NCBI RefSeq assembly: GCF_004014775.2
Contig: NZ_CP042808.1
Span: 2,046,001-2,110,000 of the forward strand
Length of the DNA: 64,000 bases
Source of the DNA: Acetobacter oryzoeni
GTDB taxonomy: Bacteria; Pseudomonadota; Alphaproteobacteria; Acetobacterales; Acetobacteraceae
Direction of reading: 5' to 3'
Under the pieces are notes generated by a model. That model saw only the letters and a program-made list of their open reading frames with translations, had not been told where the DNA came from and did no database searches. Made by a program: the position numbers and the translations under genes. Each line of letters starts with the position of its first letter. Position 1 is the stretch's first letter. Shown here piece by piece: positions 43,741 through 53,247 of this stretch.

Positions 43741-45969
43741 CTAGATAGCAACCGGACTAAAATATAAAACAGAAAGAGGTGGGAGCGTTGCCTCTAGAGA
43801 ACAACACATTCCATGAGCCGGCACATCCTGCGCATACAGGCCCCCAGCGTTGCCAACATTAGAGCCACCAAAACATGCAGCATCAGTATTGAGGATTTCG
43901 TGCCAATATCCACCATGCGGCACTCCCACCCTATAATTATGGCGAGGCACAGGGGTCATATTACAGACAACCAACACTGGTGCTGCATCTGGCGCATAAC
44001 GCAACCATGCAAAAACACAATTTTGCGTATCGTTTGCAATCACCCATTGAAAACCCTGAGGGCTATAATCATCCGCATATAAAGCCGGATAAGCACGATA
44101 AAGGCGATTGAGAGTGGCAACGGTATCATGCATCCCCTTTCCAGATGCCTCTACCAGCCTGTGCCAGGCTATTTGGCCATCATGGTTCCATTCCTCCCAT
44201 TGGGCCAACTCCCCCCCCATAAAAAGTAGCTGCTTACCGGAATACGCCCACATAAGCCCATAAAGGCACCGTAGGTTTGCATGCTTCTGCCAAGCATCCC
44301 CCGGCATGCGCGACAAAAGAGAACCTTTGCCGTGCACAACTTCATCATGAGAAAGAGGTAAAATAAACCGTTCGGAATAGGCATAAATCATGCCAAACGT
44401 CAGATCATGCGCATGATAACCACGCCAGAGCGGATCTCGCTGCATATAACGCAAAGTGTCATGCAGCCAGCCCATATTCCATTTAAAATGGAACCCTAAT
44501 CCGCCTGCCTCAGCAGACATGGTTACGCCCGGCCACGCAGTAGACTCTTCAGCTATCAGCATAACGTCATCATGCGTATCTCGGATAAGTGCAGAAAATT
44601 CGTGAAAAAACGAGACAGCCTCAAGATTTTCACGCCCACCATAAATATTAGGCTTCCATTCCCCATCCTTACGGCTGTAGTCACGATACAACATGGATGC
44701 AACGGCATCGACCCGCAGACCATCAATATGAAAATGCTTCAGCCAGTACAAGGCACTTCCCAGTAAAAAGCCCCTCACCTCGTTCCGGCCAAAATTATAG
44801 ATAAGTGTGTGCCAGTCCTGATGAAATCCCTCTTGTGGATCAGCATGTTCGTAAAGATGTGTACCGTCAAAACAGGCAAGTCCATGCGGATCAGAAGGAA
44901 AATGAGCCGGCACCCAATCCATAATTACCCCGATACCAGCCTGATGGCACCGATCTACAAATGCAGCAAACTCAGAGGGCTCACCATGCCGAGCTGTTGG
45001 TGCATACATACTGACAGGCTGATATCCCCAGGATCCAGAAAAAGGATATTCTGTAATTGGAAGTAACTCTATATGCGTAAATCCCAATTCCTGAATATAG
45101 GGAATAAGTACATCAGCCAAACTGCTCCAAGATATAAACCCTTGGCCATTTTCTGACAGTCTCCAAGAAGGTGCATGAATTTCATAAATAGATAGCGGAG
45201 CATTAACTTTATGCCGTTTATGCCTTTGCTCCATCCATTCCGTATCATGCCATTCATAATTCTGTGGGGCTGCAACGCGCGATGCTGTAGCTGGAGGCTT
45301 TTCCGTAAAACGCGCATAAGGATCTGCCTTTGCTGGTAAAACTTTGCCTTTAGAAGAAAGAATTTCATATTTATAGCGTTCACTTGCCATAAGGCCGGGA
45401 ACAAACAGCTCCCATACTCCTGCTCCATGGCGTAACCGCATAGGGTGGCGTCTACCATCCCAGATGTTGAAATCTCCAATAACAGAAACCCTACTGGCAT
45501 TAGGCGCCCAAACCGTAAAGCGCACACCTTTTACACCATTAATCTCGATACAATGTGCCCCCATAATCTCATCAGGAGAGTGATGGTGTCCCTCTGAAAA
45601 TAAATGTAGGTCTAAATCTCCTAATAATTTACCAAAACTGTAAGGATCAACAACATCTTGCCAACTATCCGCCCACTTCACCCTTACAAAATAACTTTGG
45701 CTACGTTTGGGAATCGTAACACTATAAACGCCATGAGGATGAATACGCTGCATTTGTCGCTCAACGATAGAGCCGTCCGATGAGGTAATAATGACCCGAA
45801 CCTCAAAAGCATCCGGGAAAAATACGCGCACAATATCCCCTCGCCCATCAGGATGCCGCCCCAATACAGCAAAAGGATTAGAGCAGTTTCCGACAACAAG
45901 CTCTTCTATGTGCTTTTGAAGCGCCAAATCTGCCGTTTTACGATTTTTAGATACAGAGCGAGCAGGCAT
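43741..45969 (-). CDS. glgB: 1,4-alpha-glucan branching enzyme
   Basis: 742 residues from ATG 45969 (an upstream GTG in frame adds four). GlgB forms alpha-1,6 branches in glycogen. It has the full-length layout: N1 domain, CBM48 (VRFTVWAPNASRVSVIGDFN), GH13 barrel and C-terminal beta domain. Catalytic Asp is in HIDGLRVDAVASMLYRDYSR, the acid in MLIAEESTAWPGVT, and LPLSHDEVVHGKGSL follows. It lies between glgA (39-51 bp) and treZ (32 bp). The linkage of glgB with treYZ indicates that the glucan feeds trehalose formation. Confidence 0.96.
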   Translation of the reverse strand: MPARSVSKNRKTADLALQKHIEELVVGNCSNPFAVLGRHPDGRGDIVRVFFPDAFEVRVIITSSDGSIVERQMQRIHPHGVYSVTIPKRSQSYFVRVKWADSWQDVVDPYSFGKLLGDLDLHLFSEGHHHSPDEIMGAHCIEINGVKGVRFTVWAPNASRVSVIGDFNIWDGRRHPMRLRHGAGVWELFVPGLMASERYKYEILSSKGKVLPAKADPYARFTEKPPATASRVAAPQNYEWHDTEWMEQRHKRHKVNAPLSIYEIHAPSWRLSENGQGFISWSSLADVLIPYIQELGFTHIELLPITEYPFSGSWGYQPVSMYAPTARHGEPSEFAAFVDRCHQAGIGVIMDWVPAHFPSDPHGLACFDGTHLYEHADPQEGFHQDWHTLIYNFGRNEVRGFLLGSALYWLKHFHIDGLRVDAVASMLYRDYSRKDGEWKPNIYGGRENLEAVSFFHEFSALIRDTHDDVMLIAEESTAWPGVTMSAEAGGLGFHFKWNMGWLHDTLRYMQRDPLWRGYHAHDLTFGMIYAYSERFILPLSHDEVVHGKGSLLSRMPGDAWQKHANLRCLYGLMWAYSGKQLLFMGGELAQWEEWNHDGQIAWHRLVEASGKGMHDTVATLNRLYRAYPALYADDYSPQGFQWVIANDTQNCVFAWLRYAPDAAPVLVVCNMTPVPRHNYRVGVPHGGYWHEILNTDAACFGGSNVGNAGGLYAQDVPAHGMCCSLEATLPPLSVLYFSPVAI

Positions 45970-46020
45970 CGCAATACACACCGTTTTTTTATTACTGCAA
46001 AATAATTCTGTTCTGCTTAA

Positions 46021-47649
46021 TCAAGCATATGTTCCTGTGCTCTTCAGGCTTTCACTTTTTTGTCCACCAAGCGGCATACGGGCTGGCTGTATTCTGCGCA
46101 GAGCCCGGAACGAGCGCTGTAAAATATCGCCTCGGCGAGGCGCAATTTCGGCGTAAGTATTATGATGTAATGGGGAGTGACCAGCTAACTCTCTAAATAA
46201 TTGGGCATATTCTGCCGCTTTCCCTTCCCATGAGACATCATGCAATGCACCATTACGCTGCAAACGTGCCCAAACAGATTTTTGCTGAAACAAAGCATAT
46301 GCTCGCCTAATAGCTACCAAAAGTGTTTCACTATTAGTTGGAGCGAATAAAACACCGTTCGCAACACCTTCTGCTATCGCAGCTGAATTTGCATCCACAA
46401 TGGTATCTGATAACCCGCCAACACGCGCGGCAATTGGCACAGATCCATAACGCAGCGCATGTAGTTGGGTGAGACCGCACGGCTCAAACCTGGATGGGAT
46501 AAGAGAAGCGTCAACAGCAGAATGCAATTTATGACCAAGAGTTTCGCTATAATGCAAATGACATGCTAATTGATGTGGATAACGACTTTGCAGTTCCGCA
46601 AGAGATCGCATAATTTCCCGATCTCCCACACCTACAATAATAAGTTGTATATTCCATTCAAACAGACGCGGTACAATTTCGGCCAGAATATCCACACCTT
46701 TTTGTGTGGTTAAACGGCTAACAAGCCCTAAAAGAAAGGTTTCTGTCGTTTGCGGCAATCCAAATTCAGCTTGTAATACTCTTTTATTTGCACGGCGCCC
46801 AATGATATCCCCAACTGCATATGGAAATGTTACGGCAGGATCTGTCATAGGATCCCACTCCGAAAGATCTAGGCCATTGAGAATGCCATTCAACGCAGCC
46901 GACCGGGTACGAAGCAAACCATCAAGACCCATACCATGTTCTGGTGTTTGAATCTCTTCTGCGTATGTAGGAGATACCGCTGTTAAGCGATTTGCAAAAA
47001 AGAGTGCTCCCTTCAAAAAACTTATCTGCCCATGATACTCCAAACCTTCCAAGGCAAATGCATGCGGTGGCAACCCGAATTCTTCAAGTTTATTACGGGG
47101 GAAAATGCCCTGAAACGCCAAATTATGAATAACATGTACAACAGGCGGAGCTTCTACGGCATCATAATGCAGATAAGCTGCAACTAATGCGGAATGCCAA
47201 TCGTGAGTTTGCACGACTGCAGGCCGCCAATGTTCCAGATATCCTTGCGCAATAAATGCGCCAATACGTGCCAGAACCGCATAACGTATGCCATTATCTG
47301 GCCAGTCCTGGCCTGTTGGGCTGCCATAAGGGTTTCCCGCTCGATTATATAAAGCGGGCACATCAGCTACAAATAATGCACGATTCTTTGTCACGCCTTC
47401 CCAAATAGTAACAGCATATCCCAATACATTATCAAATTGCTTAACAATTTGTCGCCCTTCCAAAGCATCCATTACGGAAGGATAGCCAGGCAATAATGTA
47501 TGCGTTTTTATTCCATATGTACGTAAAGCACCGGGTAAAGAGCCGACAACATCCCCTAAACCACCAGTTTTTATTAACGGATACATTTCTGACGCAACGG
47601 AAAGAACGTTCAGATTGGTTGGTAGCATTTCAACGGATGTCTGCGTCAT
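46021..47649 (-). CDS. glgA: Glycogen synthase
   Basis: 542 residues, somewhat longer than E. coli GlgA by a C-terminal tail. GT5 family: it extends alpha-1,4-glucan from a nucleotide-glucose. The donor-binding motif is in PLIKTGGLGDVVGSLPGAL (about 24-42). The C-terminal domain has SRLTTQKGVDIL and PSRFEPCGLTQLHALRYGSVPIAARVGGLSDTI. It is the first gene of the minus-strand operon glgA-glgB-treZ-treY; AAGGGATGAGAC precedes the ATG. glgC, which supplies ADP-glucose, is not in the window, so the donor comes from an unlinked gene. Confidence 0.95.
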   Translation of the reverse strand: MTQTSVEMLPTNLNVLSVASEMYPLIKTGGLGDVVGSLPGALRTYGIKTHTLLPGYPSVMDALEGRQIVKQFDNVLGYAVTIWEGVTKNRALFVADVPALYNRAGNPYGSPTGQDWPDNGIRYAVLARIGAFIAQGYLEHWRPAVVQTHDWHSALVAAYLHYDAVEAPPVVHVIHNLAFQGIFPRNKLEEFGLPPHAFALEGLEYHGQISFLKGALFFANRLTAVSPTYAEEIQTPEHGMGLDGLLRTRSAALNGILNGLDLSEWDPMTDPAVTFPYAVGDIIGRRANKRVLQAEFGLPQTTETFLLGLVSRLTTQKGVDILAEIVPRLFEWNIQLIIVGVGDREIMRSLAELQSRYPHQLACHLHYSETLGHKLHSAVDASLIPSRFEPCGLTQLHALRYGSVPIAARVGGLSDTIVDANSAAIAEGVANGVLFAPTNSETLLVAIRRAYALFQQKSVWARLQRNGALHDVSWEGKAAEYAQLFRELAGHSPLHHNTYAEIAPRRGDILQRSFRALRRIQPARMPLGGQKSESLKSTGTYA

Positions 47650-47845
47650 GTCTCATCCCTTTTTGTATATCTTGAATGGAATATTTCGCCCTGACAGGTA
47701 TGACGCAGCTATCAGTAGCTATGACATATAGAACGTTGCCCCTCCTAAAATGTCCCTCACACACGATTATGTTACTGAATTTTCGCAATGACCACGCGTT
47801 ACGGACTTATGCTGTGCCATGTTTTCGCCAAGGGGTGAAAAATGA

Positions 47846-49981
47846 ATGAGGACACTGCCAATGAGTCTTCCGCTTCGTCAGCGCCTACGTGAAGGAAACC
47901 CCGTAGAACTTGGGGCAACATATGATGGATCTGGTGTTAATTTTGCTGTTTTTTCTGCCAACGCTACGGCTGTAGATATCTGTCTTTTTGACCAGGATGG
48001 AAAAACAGAAACAAACCGTATTCGTCTTCCAGAATACACAGATCAAGTCTTCCACGGTTGGATACCTGATTTACATCCGGGCCAGCTCTATGGGTTACGT
48101 GCACATGGCCCCTACGAGCCCGATGCCGGACACCGTTTTAATCCCAACAAACTGCTTTTAGACCCATATGCTCGCAGCTACTTGGGAAATCTGGAATGGA
48201 ACCCTGCCCTTTTTGGGTATCAACTGGGACACCCTGATTTGGATTTAAGTTTTGATGAGCAAGATAGCGCACCTTTTATTCCGAAATGTATTATTTCCAC
48301 ACCATCAGAAAGAAAAAACAAACCACTAAAAATAAATTGGTCTGATACTGTTATTTACGAAACACATATTAAGGGATTTACACAAAATAACCCTTTGGTG
48401 CCTGAAAATTTGCGCGGCACCTATGCCGGATTCTGCCATGATTCTGTATTGGATTATATCAAGTCTTTAGGCATAACCTCTATTGAACTTCTGCCTATCC
48501 AGAGTTTTGTAAACCCTCAATCTCTTATAGAAAAAGGCCTTACAAATTATTGGGGCTATAATACCATCGGTTTCTTCTCCCCAGATACGCGCTATGCTGC
48601 AAACCATGCTGATCCAACAGCAGAGTTCCGGCAGATGGTTGCGCGCTGCCATAAAGCTCATTTGGAAGTTATTATGGATGTCGTCTATAATCATACGGCA
48701 GAAGGTAATGAACTTGGTCCCACGTTGTCCTTTAAAGGGTTGGACAATGCCTCTTACTATCGGCTCATACCTGATAATTTTCGCTATTACATCAATGATA
48801 CAGGTACCGGCAACACGTTCAATCTGAATACCCTGCACGTCATAAAATTTGTGGCAGACAGCTTACGTTACTGGGCTGAAGAAATGGGCGTGGATGGTTT
48901 TCGCTTTGATCTTGGCTCTATTCTAGCGCGGGAAAAAAATGGTTTTGACCGCCAAGCTGGTTTTTTACGCGTCTGCCGACAAGACCCCACCTTGGCGCAC
49001 CTCAAACTCATTGCCGAACCATGGGATATTGGCCCCGGTGGATATCAGATTGGAAATTTCCCTCCCAGTTGGTCAGAATGGAATGACCAATTTCGTGATA
49101 CCGTACGAGATTTCTGGCGAGGAGAAGCACGTGCTGCTGCTCTGGCGCCGCGCCTTCTTGGTAGTCCGGACCTTTTTAACCATAGCGGCCGTCAGGCATG
49201 GGCTAGCATTAACTTTATTACAGCCCATGATGGTTTCACACTTAAAGATTGTTTCTCCTACAACGATAAACACAATGATGCCAATGGTGAAGGTGGCAAA
49301 GATGGATCAGACAACAACCGTTCCTGTAACTATGGCATAGAAGGCCCTACTCACGATAAAAATATTAATACATTACGCTGGAGACAATGCCGAAATATGT
49401 TGGCAACTCTCCTGTTCTCACAAGGTACTCCCATGATTCTGGCAGGAGATGAATTTGGTCGCACTCAAAATGGAAACAACAATGCATATTGCCAAGATAA
49501 CGATATATCATGGATAAACTGGAACATTGAAGAAGCAGGGCAAACCCTAAAAACTTTCACACAAAGAATACTCTATCTTAGAAAGCGTTTTCCTATTTTA
49601 CGGCGTAGCCGTTTTCTTACTGAAGCTTACAACAAAGAACTGGATATTAAAGAACTCACCTGGATTAGCGCCAATGGCATGGAAATAATACAGGAAGAAT
49701 GGGACCATGCACAATGCTTTGGTCTTATGCTAGATGGGCGCGCCCAACCGAGTGGAATTATGCAACGTGGTGGAGATGCAACATTATTCCTGATTTTAAA
49801 CGGCTGGACAGACAGCGTGGAATTTACTTTACCAGAAGCTGAAGGCGGTGATTGGAAGTTGCTTCTTGATACCAACCGTCCCGATGCTGGCGATGAAATA
49901 GAAAAGGGTATCTTTGAACAGAAAAGAGCTTTTACTGTTACAGAACGTTCCGTTTTACTTTTTGAACTTCTTGGAACTTAA
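47846..49981 (+). CDS. glgX: Glycogen debranching enzyme (isoamylase type)
   Basis: 711 residues. GlgX removes alpha-1,6-linked branches from phosphorylase-trimmed glycogen. It contains the CBM48 domain (GVNFAVFSANATAVDICLFD) and a GH13 barrel with LEVIMDVVYNHTAEGNELGPTLSF, GVDGFRFDLGSIL (nucleophile), LIAEPWDIGPGGYQIGNFP and NFITAHDGFTLKD. It is divergent from glgA across 196 bp, with a shared promoter region. The start ATG at 47846 has AAGGGG upstream; ATG 47861 is an alternative. Like the rest of the island, it is AT-rich. Confidence 0.94.
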   Translation: MRTLPMSLPLRQRLREGNPVELGATYDGSGVNFAVFSANATAVDICLFDQDGKTETNRIRLPEYTDQVFHGWIPDLHPGQLYGLRAHGPYEPDAGHRFNPNKLLLDPYARSYLGNLEWNPALFGYQLGHPDLDLSFDEQDSAPFIPKCIISTPSERKNKPLKINWSDTVIYETHIKGFTQNNPLVPENLRGTYAGFCHDSVLDYIKSLGITSIELLPIQSFVNPQSLIEKGLTNYWGYNTIGFFSPDTRYAANHADPTAEFRQMVARCHKAHLEVIMDVVYNHTAEGNELGPTLSFKGLDNASYYRLIPDNFRYYINDTGTGNTFNLNTLHVIKFVADSLRYWAEEMGVDGFRFDLGSILAREKNGFDRQAGFLRVCRQDPTLAHLKLIAEPWDIGPGGYQIGNFPPSWSEWNDQFRDTVRDFWRGEARAAALAPRLLGSPDLFNHSGRQAWASINFITAHDGFTLKDCFSYNDKHNDANGEGGKDGSDNNRSCNYGIEGPTHDKNINTLRWRQCRNMLATLLFSQGTPMILAGDEFGRTQNGNNNAYCQDNDISWINWNIEEAGQTLKTFTQRILYLRKRFPILRRSRFLTEAYNKELDIKELTWISANGMEIIQEEWDHAQCFGLMLDGRAQPSGIMQRGGDATLFLILNGWTDSVEFTLPEAEGGDWKLLLDTNRPDAGDEIEKGIFEQKRAFTVTERSVLLFELLGT

Positions 49982-50060
49982 CTTTTCATTAACACCGTAT
50001 AAAACAGGCTGATTTAACAAAAACTTTTCTTATTACTCAACGTTACTATCAAACATATAT

Positions 50061-50088
50061 CTTTCTTTCGTGAGATACGAAAAGAAAG
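50061..50088. repeat. Hairpin upstream of the stress-type small protein gene
   Basis: CTTTCTTTCGT and ACGAAAAGAAAG form a stem with one bulge around GAGAT, 30 bases before the next start codon. It could be a leader structure or a terminator for glgX; no U-tract follows. Confidence 0.35.
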
Positions 50089-50117
50089 TTAGAACCATAA
50101 AAAACGGAGCATAAATC

Positions 50118-50420
50118 ATGCCTCGTGGTGACAAATCTACTTACACAGACAAGCAAAAACGACAAGCTGAACATATCGAAAAAAGCTATGAGCAACATGG
50201 TGTCAGTGAAAAGGAAGCTGAACGCCGGGCTTGGGCTACGGTTAACAAAGAAACCGGTGGCGGCAAGAAAAGTGGATCAGGAAGAGGCCATCCCGTAACA
50301 CATGCTCCCTCACGCAAAGGTGGCAAAGCAGGTGGAGAGGCCTCCGCCCACCGGACGGCAGAAGAGCGCTCTGCCTCTGCACGAAAAGCCGCTCAAACTC
50401 GCAAGAAAAATTCAACATAA
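50118..50420 (+). CDS. Small basic stress-type protein (100 aa)
   Basis: 100 residues. The N-terminal half (TYTDKQKRQAEHIEKSYEQHGVSEKEAERRAWATVNKETGG) is a conserved small-protein domain, often annotated as plasmid stabilization without evidence. The C-terminal half (KKSGSGRGHP..., RKGGKAGGEASAHRTAEE) is lysine-rich with a KGG-like element, as in stress-induced proteins. It is likely cytoplasmic and may bind nucleic acid. CGGAGC precedes the ATG. It shares its region with an SDR of the general-stress type 20 bp downstream, so both are probably co-expressed. Confidence 0.72.
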   Translation: MPRGDKSTYTDKQKRQAEHIEKSYEQHGVSEKEAERRAWATVNKETGGGKKSGSGRGHPVTHAPSRKGGKAGGEASAHRTAEERSASARKAAQTRKKNST

Positions 50421-50440
50421 CGCACTCTTTAGGAGCAAAT

Positions 50441-51295
50441 ATGATGGTACATGAAGAAAGAATTCCCCCTCAACATCAGACAGTTCCTGGTGAAACAGAC
50501 AAAATGAATCCTATCCCCGATCATGGAGAAGAAAGTTATCGAGGATCTGGAAAGCTTTCTGGCAAAGTTGCTTTGATAACAGGAGCAGATTCTGGAATAG
50601 GTCGAGCAGTTGCCATTGCTTTTGCACGTGAAGGTGCAGATATTGCAATTGCTTATTATACAGAAGACAAAGATGCTCAGACAACAGCTGAATGGGTAGA
50701 AAAAGCCGGGCGCCGCGTAATCTTACTCCCGGGAGATATTCGATTACGCTCACATTGTAACGATATTATAAAACGCACAATAGATGCATTCGGAAATCTC
50801 AATATTTTGGTAAACAATGCGGCTCATCAAAAATCTATTAAAGATCTTTCCGAAATTGATGAAGAAGAGCTTGATACTACGTTCCGTACAAATTTTTACG
50901 GTATGTTTTTTCTCTGTCAGGCAGCTTTGCCATATTTAAGCAGTGGTGCTTCGATTATTAACACCACTTCGATCAACGCTGTACAACCATCTCCACATTT
51001 GCCTGTCTATGCTGCCACAAAAGCAGCTATTTCCAATTTTACAGCGGGCCTTGCCCAAATGTTGGGAGAAAAAAATATTCGTGTAAATGCCGTTGCACCT
51101 GGTCCAGTTTGGACACCTCTTATTCCATCAACAATGCCGCAGGAAGAGATTGCCAAATTTGGTAAAAACACTCCTCTTGGCCGGCCAGCACAACCAGCAG
51201 AACTCGCTTCTGCCTACGTCATGTTCGCTTCAGATGAAGCAAGTTACACAACAGGCGCTGTTCTTCCCGTAACTGGCGGAAGACCTATGCTTTAG
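50441..51295 (+). CDS. SDR family oxidoreductase, general-stress type
   Basis: 284 residues. Before the fold there is a polar leader (EERIPPQHQTVPGETDKMNPIPDHGEESYRGSGKLSGK) typical of the YdaD/YhxC group. The cofactor motif is TGADSGIGRA, NNAAHQ follows, and Ser-Tyr-Lys are in NTTSIN and VYAATKAA. These proteins occur in stress regulons and near catalases or trehalose genes. TAGGAG lies before the first ATG. Located 20 bp after the 100-aa protein, in an apparent two-gene unit next to the trehalose island. Confidence 0.88.
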   Translation: MMVHEERIPPQHQTVPGETDKMNPIPDHGEESYRGSGKLSGKVALITGADSGIGRAVAIAFAREGADIAIAYYTEDKDAQTTAEWVEKAGRRVILLPGDIRLRSHCNDIIKRTIDAFGNLNILVNNAAHQKSIKDLSEIDEEELDTTFRTNFYGMFFLCQAALPYLSSGASIINTTSINAVQPSPHLPVYAATKAAISNFTAGLAQMLGEKNIRVNAVAPGPVWTPLIPSTMPQEEIAKFGKNTPLGRPAQPAELASAYVMFASDEASYTTGAVLPVTGGRPML

Positions 51296-51331
51296 AATAA
51301 AGATACCGCAGGTAAAAACAAAAAACTTACA

Positions 51332-51355
51332 GCCGCCTTGTTTTTAATAGGCGGC
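51332..51355. terminator. Hairpin between convergent genes
   Basis: GCCGCCT / AGGCGGC with a loop of ten mostly T/A bases, between the SDR gene and the TPP enzyme gene. A weak T-rich tail is present on the minus strand (TTTTTTG further on). Confidence 0.5.
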
Positions 51356-51375
51356 CAAAGATTTTACCCAACGGA

Positions 51376-53163
51376 TTATGATTTACGTGCAGGCATAATA
51401 GATGCAAAAATCTGCTTAGCTGATCTACTAATTACACTGCTACGCTCTGTATCTGTTGGTAATGAGGAAAGAAAGGCTTTGGCTTGCTGTAAAGTAATAT
51501 GAGGCGGCAATGGCGGTACGTTGGGATCTGTTCGGGCTTCAAGAATAACTGGCCTATCTGCATCTAGGGTCTTTTCCCATGCGGCCGCCACTTTTTCTGG
51601 ATCATCAACATAAATCCCCTTAAGCCCCAGCAGTTCTGCATACTTATGGTAAGGAAAATCAGGGATAGATTGAGTTGATTCCGTCTTACCTTTACCTAGC
51701 TGAATACGCTCTTCCCAAGTTACCTGATTAAGATCCTGATTGTTTAATACAAGAACAATCAATTTTGGGTTGGACCACTGCTTCCAGTATTTGGAAATTG
51801 TAATCATAACATTCAAACCATTCATCTGCATGGCGCCATCTCCCATACAGGCAATAACTGTGCGTTCTGGAAACGCCATTTTTCCTGCCACAGCGTATGG
51901 TGTGCCTGCCCCAAGAGATGCCAACCCACCCGAAAGAGAAGCCTTCATGCCTCGTCGTATTTTAAGGTCTCGCGCATACCAATTGGCAACAGAACCAGAA
52001 TCTGCCGTAATAATAGCATTTTCTGGCAAACGGGATGAAAGCTCCCAAAATACACGTTGGGGATTAAGAGGCTGTGCGCGCGCCATGGCGCGCGTTTCCA
52101 GAACCTTCCACCATTTAGCCACCTCTTTTTCAATTCGCACCCGCCACGAACGATTGTGGTTGCGCCGAAGGAGCGGAACAAGGGCTTGCAATGTTGCTGC
52201 GCTATCACCTTGAAGATTCACTTCCATTGGGTAACGCAGGGAAAGATTGGCACTGTTGATATCAATTTGCACACCACGCGCCTGTCCTGGTTTGGGCAGA
52301 AATTCACTATAAGGAAAGGCTGAGCCAACCATTAAAAAGGTATCGCATTCTTTCATTAAGTCCCACGAAGGTTTTGTACCCAGCAAACCAATGGAACCGG
52401 TAACGAAAGGCAAGTCATCAGGAACTGCCGCCTTACCCAAAAGAGCTTTGGCTATACCTGCACCAAGTATTTCCGCAATATCCACAAGCTCATCTGTTGC
52501 ATCCAACGCGCCAGCCCCAGCAAGAATTGCAACTTTTTTTCCTGAATTCAGTATCTCGGCAGCCGCACGTAAGGCTTCATCCTCTGGCACTTTGCTAACA
52601 GTTGTTCTGCCAATGCCCGTGTGCGTAAAGCCGTGCGCCATAAGTGGTTCTGAATAAGGGAGTAACTGTAAATCATTAGGGACAATAATAACCGTGGGAG
52701 CATGTTTATCTCGTGCAATCCGTACTGCACGATCAATCGCGTGGCGGATCTGTGATGGTTCAGTTACTGTCACGATATATTCGCAAGCAACATCCTTGCA
52801 GAGTGATTGCAGATCAACTTCCTGTTGGTAATTGGAGCCAATCGCTACCCGTGCCTGCTGGCCCATAATGGCCACAACACCAACATGATCTAGCTTGGCA
52901 TCATACAGTCCATTTAAAAGGTGGATCGCGCCAGGGCCGGATGTCGCAAAGCAGAGCCCCACTTGCCCTGTAAATTTGGCATGAGCCGTGGCCATAAATG
53001 CTGCCATTTCTTCATGCCGCACTTGAATATATTCAAAGTTCCCGGCATCAATTTCTTTTTGGAGCGCAACATCAATACCACCCACTCCATCGCCCGGATA
53101 ACCATAAGCACGCTTGAGCCCCCACTCCTGAAGACGTTTCCATAAGAATTCACTCACATTCAT
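51376..53163 (-). CDS. PoxB-like thiamine-diphosphate enzyme (pyruvate oxidase family)
   Basis: 595 residues from ATG 53163, selected because GGAGGAGATT lies upstream; the frame is open 14 codons further. The ThDP glutamate is in RHEEMAAFMATAHAKFTGQ, the FAD-like central domain follows, and the ThDP/Mg motif is CMGDGAMQMNG...LNNQDLN. The C-terminus HITLQQAKAFLSSL resembles the end of E. coli PoxB, before the membrane-binding helix. Likely reaction: pyruvate to acetate and CO2 with quinone as acceptor. It could instead be an acetolactate synthase-related enzyme. Confidence 0.82.
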   Translation of the reverse strand: MNVSEFLWKRLQEWGLKRAYGYPGDGVGGIDVALQKEIDAGNFEYIQVRHEEMAAFMATAHAKFTGQVGLCFATSGPGAIHLLNGLYDAKLDHVGVVAIMGQQARVAIGSNYQQEVDLQSLCKDVACEYIVTVTEPSQIRHAIDRAVRIARDKHAPTVIIVPNDLQLLPYSEPLMAHGFTHTGIGRTTVSKVPEDEALRAAAEILNSGKKVAILAGAGALDATDELVDIAEILGAGIAKALLGKAAVPDDLPFVTGSIGLLGTKPSWDLMKECDTFLMVGSAFPYSEFLPKPGQARGVQIDINSANLSLRYPMEVNLQGDSAATLQALVPLLRRNHNRSWRVRIEKEVAKWWKVLETRAMARAQPLNPQRVFWELSSRLPENAIITADSGSVANWYARDLKIRRGMKASLSGGLASLGAGTPYAVAGKMAFPERTVIACMGDGAMQMNGLNVMITISKYWKQWSNPKLIVLVLNNQDLNQVTWEERIQLGKGKTESTQSIPDFPYHKYAELLGLKGIYVDDPEKVAAAWEKTLDADRPVILEARTDPNVPPLPPHITLQQAKAFLSSLPTDTERSSVISRSAKQIFASIMPARKS

Positions 53164-53247
53164 TTTTGGAATCTCCTCCAGGGGATGAAGTGAATAAACG
53201 ACCATATTTTGAAGAGGTTGCTTTTAATTACGGAAATATATTTTAAA

